Of a DNA stretch of 56,617 nt, positions 52,507 to 56,617 are shown piece after piece. The notes under the pieces are model-generated. The model was given only the letters and a program-made list of their open reading frames with translations, was not told the DNA's origin and made no database searches. The stretch lies in the NCBI GenBank assembly GCA_002390845.1, contig DGQT01000117.1, forward strand, positions 1 to 56,617, given 5' to 3'. The position numbers and the translations under genes are program-made. This DNA is from Chitinophagaceae bacterium UBA4407. Lineage in GTDB: Bacteria; Bacteroidota; Bacteroidia; Chitinophagales; Chitinophagaceae. Position 1 is the first letter of the stretch. Each line of letters begins with the position of its first letter.

Positions 52507-53637
52507 TTACCGGTTGATGTATTCTAAAACAGTGCTGGTAATATATGCCTGCTGTTCTTCTTCGAGTTCTGTGTGTATGGGTAAAGAAATTACACGTTCT
52601 GTAAGCCAGTCGGTTATTTTAAGGTCGGCTGGTTCCAGGTTAAAAGAATCGAACATTTTTTGCTTATGGCCGGGTACCGGGTAATAGATCATTGAAGGAA
52701 TATTTTTCGAGGCAAGATATTCATTCAGCCCATCGCGGTTAACGCCTTCGAGCGTTAAAGTGTATTGATGAAAAACATGTTTGCAATAATCAGCCCTGTA
52801 AGGTGTGGTGATCTTTGCGTGATTGGCAAAAGCAGCATCATAGTAATCTGCAGCCGCTCTTCTTGCATCAATATATTCATCCAGTTTTTTCAACTTTATA
52901 TTTAAGATAGCTGCCTGTAAAGTATCAAGCCTTGAATTACAACCAACCACATCGTGGTAATATCTTTTGCTCTGACCGTGATTGGCCACCATTTTCATTT
53001 GAGCTGCCAGTGCATCATCGTTCGTGCAGATAGCGCCACCATCTCCATAGCCTCCAAGATTCTTTGAAGGAAAAAACGAGGTAGTGCCAATGGTGCCAAT
53101 GGTTCCGGTTTTCTTTTTGCTGCCATCGCTGAAAGTATAATCACCGCCAATGGCCTGTGCGTTGTCTTCTATTACAAATAAATGATGCTCATTGGCAATT
53201 TGCATTATGGCTTCCATATTGGCGGCATGCCCGTATAAATGCACGGGAACAATTGCTTTTGTTTTTGATGTAATCGCTTTGCGCAAAGCATCGGGATCCA
53301 TGCAAAATGTTTTGGCATCTACTTCAACAAAAACAGGTGTTAACCTCAGCAATGCCACTACTTCGGTTGTGGCGATATAAGTGAACGAAGGCGTAATAAC
53401 TTCATCGCCGGGTTGCAGGCCAAGCGCCATCATGGCGATCTGTAACGCATCCGTTCCGTTGGCGCAGGGAATTACATGTTTTGCACCAAGATATTGTGCC
53501 AGGTTATCAGCAAAATCCTGTACAGGCTTGCCGTTGATGAAAGCTGAACTTTCAAGCACGCCAATTACCGCAGCATCAATTTCGCTCTTTATTTTCTGGT
53601 ACTGGGTTTTAAGATCCACCATTTGAATGGGCTTCAT
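52507..53637 (-). CDS. DegT/DnrJ/EryC1/StrS family aminotransferase
   Basis: A 376-residue PLP-dependent sugar aminotransferase. The PLP lysine is K192 (FFPSKNLGGYGDGG) and the pyridine-nitrogen aspartate is D158 (IEDNAQAIGG). It probably aminates a keto sugar for a surface glycan. It is the first gene of the operon with the decarboxylase. A TAGTTTTG -7-like box lies 18 nt before its start. Confidence 0.95.
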   Translation of the reverse strand: MKPIQMVDLKTQYQKIKSEIDAAVIGVLESSAFINGKPVQDFADNLAQYLGAKHVIPCANGTDALQIAMMALGLQPGDEVITPSFTYIATTEVVALLRLTPVFVEVDAKTFCMDPDALRKAITSKTKAIVPVHLYGHAANMEAIMQIANEHHLFVIEDNAQAIGGDYTFSDGSKKKTGTIGTIGTTSFFPSKNLGGYGDGGAICTNDDALAAQMKMVANHGQSKRYYHDVVGCNSRLDTLQAAILNIKLKKLDEYIDARRAAADYYDAAFANHAKITTPYRADYCKHVFHQYTLTLEGVNRDGLNEYLASKNIPSMIYYPVPGHKQKMFDSFNLEPADLKITDWLTERVISLPIHTELEEEQQAYITSTVLEYINR

Positions 53638-53655
53638 ACTTCAATTTTATGCGGG

Positions 53656-53663
53656 CAAAACTA
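53656..53663 (-). promoter_or_regulatory. Candidate -7 box of the DegT operon
   Basis: On the minus strand TAGTTTTG matches TAnnTTTG and lies 18 nt before the start codon. No -33 box with good spacing was found. Confidence 0.4.
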
Positions 53664-53723
53664 AAGGAAAAATGGCTGCAAACCATATAAAGAAACACCA
53701 ATATAGAAGTAAGAAATCATTGA

Positions 53724-53775
53724 CCAAACTGTATTACATGCATCAGGCATTGTTGCGTCGCACACTTGTACAGTT
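53724..53775 (+). repeat. Single L module (class A)
   Basis: Outer GTATTACATGCATC, core TTGCGTCGCACACTTGTAC (53753-53771). It lies between divergent starts; the facing R module is at 55494, beyond the sugar dehydrogenase gene. Confidence 0.85.
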
Positions 53776-54261
53776 AGATTATACACGGAGCTTTTATCGA
53801 AGTCTCCCAGCAACGGCGGCGTTGCGTCACGTAGCAAAACAACTCAAAATGGTTTTGTTGATTTTCAATTAGTGAGTACCGAGTTGTATAGAAGCGAATT
53901 AACAAGCAAAGTTCAAAAAATTGACGCCGTGAATTAAAAGTCGTATCAAACTTTTCTTTTCATCCCAGCTATTCCCGCATGCAATTAATGACAATTATTG
54001 TGTTGCCGATGCAGAAATGTAAAGTTGAAACAAATGAATTGGGGATAAAATTCAACACTCAAGGTTGAAGTGGATTGCCTGTGCTTATGATTAAAATATT
54101 TTCTTACTCAGCTAATATAATTGAAGTTTAATGGTTTATAGCACCACTCCATAATATACCCGCACCATGGTATAAATATTGACATCGCTACAGCGAGAGC
54201 ATAAAACCTCTTATTTACATTTTTTTCGCTAACCATTTTTCTTATTTAAAAAATTAAAACT

Positions 54262-55398
54262 ATGAAAGACATTTTCAAATTCATTGGAGTCGCTATGTTA
54301 TTTTTTGCGTGCAAAAAAACCGAAATCAAATCTTCTCCCGAAACAGTAGCAGCAGAAAGTTCTGAAGTTGTTATGGCGGCACCAAAAGTTACCGTATTAA
54401 ACAACAAACTAAATTATCCTTGGGAAATATTGTGGGGTCCAGATAATTTTATCTGGTTCACAGAAAGAGAGGGAAGCGTAAACCGTATGGATCCTGCAAC
54501 AGGGCAAGTAACACTTGTTGCAAATATTCCGGATGTTGCTTCAACTACAGACTTTAATGGGTTGTTAGGAATGGTGTTGCATCCAGAGTTCAGCGCTAAC
54601 CCATACGTTTATGTTGTTTATAATTATTTTGGTGCAGGCGGTGCTTATCTTGAAAAAATTGTTCGCTTTACTTACAATGGAACCACGTTAGTTTCCCCTA
54701 TGATCCTGGTAGATGGCATCGTAGGAAAGCAAGGCGGGAATTTTATTCACAATGGCAGTAGGTTGGCTATAGGGCCTGATATGAAACTATACGCAACAAC
54801 CGGCGATGCAAACAAAAGATACTTATTTCCCCAAAACCACAATTCGCTTAACGGGAAAGTGTTGCGTGTAAACCTCGACGGATCTATTCCTTCGGATAAT
54901 CCTTTCGGAAATGCTGTATGGGCTACTGGTCAGCGTAACCCACAGGGGCTGGTATTCAATAATGGTACATTGTACAGCTCAATGCATGGCGAAGACACAG
55001 ACGATGAAATTAATATAATTACAAAAGGGGGAAATTACGGTTGGCCTTACGTGCAAGGGTACTGTGATCTTTCTAAAGAAAAGAAATTTTGCGATTCATT
55101 TAATATAATTGAACCCATTTATGCCTGGACTCCAACAATTGCACCAAGTGGTCTTGATTATTATAATAACAATGCCATACCGGCATGGAAAAATTCTTTA
55201 TTGCTCGCAGTTCTCAAAGATGAAAAATTAGTTCAACTAAAACTAAATGACGCAGGAACAGCAATCCTGGGAGAACGTGATTTCTTTAAAGGTCAGTATG
55301 GCCGCATGCGTGATATAGCAATTGCTCCTGATGGCGCCGTTTATATTAGTACAGATAATGGCAGCAACGGAGACATGATCATTAAAGTGAGTAACTGA
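54262..55398 (+). CDS. PQQ-dependent sugar dehydrogenase (glucose/sorbosone type), lipoprotein
   Basis: A 378-residue exported protein with a lipobox (MLFFAC, cysteine at residue 17), so it should be a lipoprotein. The body is a beta-propeller of the GSDH family: YPWEILWGPDNFIWFTEREG, LGMVLHPEFSANPYVYV, NGSRLAIGPDMKLYATTGD and GQRNPQGLVF. It oxidises sugars with PQQ as cofactor; the substrate is unknown. The region INIITKGGNYGWPYVQG is typical. It has its own terminator. Confidence 0.93.
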   Translation: MKDIFKFIGVAMLFFACKKTEIKSSPETVAAESSEVVMAAPKVTVLNNKLNYPWEILWGPDNFIWFTEREGSVNRMDPATGQVTLVANIPDVASTTDFNGLLGMVLHPEFSANPYVYVVYNYFGAGGAYLEKIVRFTYNGTTLVSPMILVDGIVGKQGGNFIHNGSRLAIGPDMKLYATTGDANKRYLFPQNHNSLNGKVLRVNLDGSIPSDNPFGNAVWATGQRNPQGLVFNNGTLYSSMHGEDTDDEINIITKGGNYGWPYVQGYCDLSKEKKFCDSFNIIEPIYAWTPTIAPSGLDYYNNNAIPAWKNSLLLAVLKDEKLVQLKLNDAGTAILGERDFFKGQYGRMRDIAIAPDGAVYISTDNGSNGDMIIKVSN

Positions 55399-55423
55399 TA
55401 ATTGATAAATAAGTATATAATTT

Positions 55424-55446
55424 AAAAAGGGCTGCAAGCCCTTTTT
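55424..55446 (+). terminator. Intrinsic terminator of the sugar dehydrogenase gene
   Basis: AAAAAGGGCT and AGCCCTTTTT form a 10-bp perfect stem around GCA, followed by further T residues. Confidence 0.93.
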
Positions 55447-55493
55447 TTGTTTTTATGCGGTTATTTACTTCCGGTTCGTGGTTCATGCAACTT

Positions 55494-55557
55494 ACAACCG
55501 TACAAGTGTGCGACGCAAGAAAAGCCTCATAGAATTACTGTTTGCCGGGCTCAAAAA
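55494..55557 (-). repeat. Single R module (class A)
   Basis: Core GTACAAGTGTGCGACGCAA (55500-55518), then AAAGCCTCATAGAATTACTG and outer TTGCCGGGCTCA. It follows a plus-strand gene and precedes a plus-strand gene. Confidence 0.9.
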
Positions 55558-55650
55558 GATTACCCCTGAATTTCGAAAGGCTAAATACAATACAATGCCC
55601 GTTACTTTAATTTAACTCGTATTGTGAATAATGCGGGTTATATTTAGCGC

Positions 55651-56499
55651 ATGTGGCCACAATACTTTTTTAATGATAATTACATAGCGCAGGAGACTTA
55701 CGAAACCAGTGAAATTAAGAATGCCTTTGATTATATTTTACAATCTGAAATTGATTTCGATTTTCCCCAGGGTGGCTGTCAGCAAAGGGCACAGATCATG
55801 TCAATGATCCTGCAAAAAAAGTTTGCCATTCAGCATTGCAAAGTATGGTTGTTTGCACCCGCCGCTTTATATGAAGGTGATACAAGAACCCTGTTTGTTG
55901 AAGATAAAAATAAATTATCATCCAATAATACGGTTGAGTGGAATTACCATACCGCACCGGCAGTTCTAGTAAAAAATAAAGATAAAGCGGAGACCTTTAT
56001 TATAGACCCTTCGGTTAATAAAAGCGAGCCAATACTGCTTGCAGACTGGTTTGCTCAAATTGGCAACAGCAGTGTAAGCAGCTACACTTTTGTACGGCCC
56101 GAAAATTATTTTTTCAATTGCAGGTACACAGAAAATAATGAGCTCACCAATATTTTCGATGGCACTTTTTTTGAATTTATGAATCCTGTAAAAGACAATT
56201 TATTAATGGAAAAAGGGCTGGCTGTAAACGATATGGCCATGAAGATTTTTTATAAATACATACAACCATTGATGCAAAACTCTTCGGAAGGAAATGAAAA
56301 TAAACTTACAGATTTGAAAGAGATCTTTGGCAATTCCACCGCACTGGATCTTTTGTTTTCGCAGAACATGAGCGGTTATACGGATAATACTTCGCACCGT
56401 TACGTAATTACACATTACAGCGATATTATACGCGAAGCAAAATCGATCTTTAACCAGCGGCAGGAGTTCTGGACTAAATTCAGCAATGCATTGCTATAA
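55651..56499 (+). CDS. Protein-glutaminase-like cysteine hydrolase without a signal peptide
   Basis: A 282-residue protein. Residues 35-160 resemble protein-glutamine glutaminase of Chryseobacterium, a transglutaminase-fold enzyme that deamidates protein glutamines. The putative triad is C43 (GGCQQRAQIM), H100 (WNYHTAPAVLV) and D119 (IIDPSV). The later VSSYTFVRPENYFF also matches that family. No signal peptide is seen, unlike the secreted family enzyme, and a C-terminal 110-residue helical region is added. Cytoplasmic deamidation or a role as a toxin-like or regulatory enzyme is possible; the activity is inferred, not shown. Confidence 0.78.
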   Translation: MWPQYFFNDNYIAQETYETSEIKNAFDYILQSEIDFDFPQGGCQQRAQIMSMILQKKFAIQHCKVWLFAPAALYEGDTRTLFVEDKNKLSSNNTVEWNYHTAPAVLVKNKDKAETFIIDPSVNKSEPILLADWFAQIGNSSVSSYTFVRPENYFFNCRYTENNELTNIFDGTFFEFMNPVKDNLLMEKGLAVNDMAMKIFYKYIQPLMQNSSEGNENKLTDLKEIFGNSTALDLLFSQNMSGYTDNTSHRYVITHYSDIIREAKSIFNQRQEFWTKFSNALL

Positions 56500-56513
56500 G
56501 GCATACTTAATTA

Positions 56514-56588
56514 ATTTGATGATTTGGAGATTTGATAATGTGCCAATGAAATACATTTTTAAATTAACCGGGCATTAAATCATCAAAT
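56514..56588. repeat. Inverted repeat of ATTTGATGATTT arms
   Basis: ATTTGATGATTT (56514-56525) and AAATCATCAAAT (56577-56588) are exact complements. The unit is the same as the tandem repeat at 44359. The right arm overlaps an L module. Confidence 0.85.
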
Positions 56589-56617
56589 CAACATCCTTGC
56601 GTCGCACACTTCCTCTG
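56564..56617 (+). repeat. Single L module, cut by the window end (class A)
   Basis: Outer TAACCGGGCAT, core TTGCGTCGCACACTTCC from 56597. It lies 64 bp after the plus-strand stop. Confidence 0.8.

Larger units (their letters stand above)
53638..54261. other. Long gap with an L module only
   Basis: This 624-bp gap lies between divergent genes. It holds the -7-like box at 53656 and the L module at 53724. The remaining 480 bp show no gene, hairpin or recognisable repeat; a direct GTTGCGTCACG near 53820 is the only echo of the module. Confidence 0.6.

Noticed and set aside
1..56617. CRISPR array as an explanation for the regular repeats
   Set aside because: The modules are dispersed across the window, in both orientations, with no short regular spacers and no cas genes.
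1..56617. Integrative element or prophage
   Set aside because: No integrase, transposase, phage or conjugation genes were seen, and gene content is typical chromosomal.

Overview
The window looks like a stretch of chromosome from a Bacteroidota bacterium, most likely of the order Chitinophagales. The base composition is AT-rich. Several secreted proteins end in a type IX secretion (T9SS) C-terminal sorting domain. Starts lack Shine-Dalgarno sequences, and some promoters match the Bacteroidota form TTG-N19/20-TAnnTTTG. The gene families fit as well: a LytS/LytTR pair with a TPR sensor, a Crp-YeeE/YedE cluster and a GOB-like B3 beta-lactamase. I see no rRNA, tRNA, CRISPR array, transposase or prophage. 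Forty-seven intact genes and one gene remnant are annotated.

Layout. 0-7 kb: HtrA protease, GH13 glucosidase diverging from an APC permease, secreted M4 metallopeptidase. 7-12 kb: PAS-LuxR regulator, DUF1801 protein, LytTR response regulator and its TPR histidine kinase. 12-17 kb: secreted beta-helix protein and two T9SS repeat proteins. 17-23 kb: AraC-Ada fusion, secreted protein with a DxDDT motif, acyl-CoA dehydrogenase, thioredoxin-fold lipid-side protein. 23-25 kb: ArsR-SRPBCC-VOC-DUF1801 operon followed by a VOC gene remnant. 25.8-30.3 kb: a 1501-residue T9SS protein with 28 GGxFTT repeats. 30.8-34 kb: B3 metallo-beta-lactamase, Crp/Fnr regulator and two YeeE/YedE half-transporters. 34.3-39.5 kb: stress or electrophile cluster (AhpD-like protein, small membrane protein, DUF1348, PNPOx, AraC regulator, MhqD/MhqO-like pair). 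39.9-42.6 kb: M43 metalloprotease and a small exported protein. 42.9-50.3 kb: the RDD / SpoIIM / DUF4129 / DUF4350 / MoxR / DUF58 membrane cluster. 50.4-53.6 kb: nucleotide-sugar genes (RfbD, UDP-glucuronate decarboxylase, DegT aminotransferase). 54.3-56.5 kb: lipoprotein PQQ sugar dehydrogenase and a protein-glutaminase homologue.

The most striking feature is not a gene. About 34 copies of one 50-60 bp module lie in the intergenic spaces. Its core is TTGCGTCGCACACTTGTAC and its outer end is GAGCCCGGC-like. Eight pairs of modules face each other as 170-370 bp palindromic elements; the other 18 stand alone. Most have their GC-rich outer end against the 3' end of a gene that reads into the module. 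Some elements carry other nested palindromic repeats, one supplies the C-terminus of a small protein, and two split the MoxR/DUF58 cluster. The module has two main sequence classes that differ by paired changes in a small dyad (GCG-T-CGC versus GTG-T-CAC). I do not recognise this family by name.
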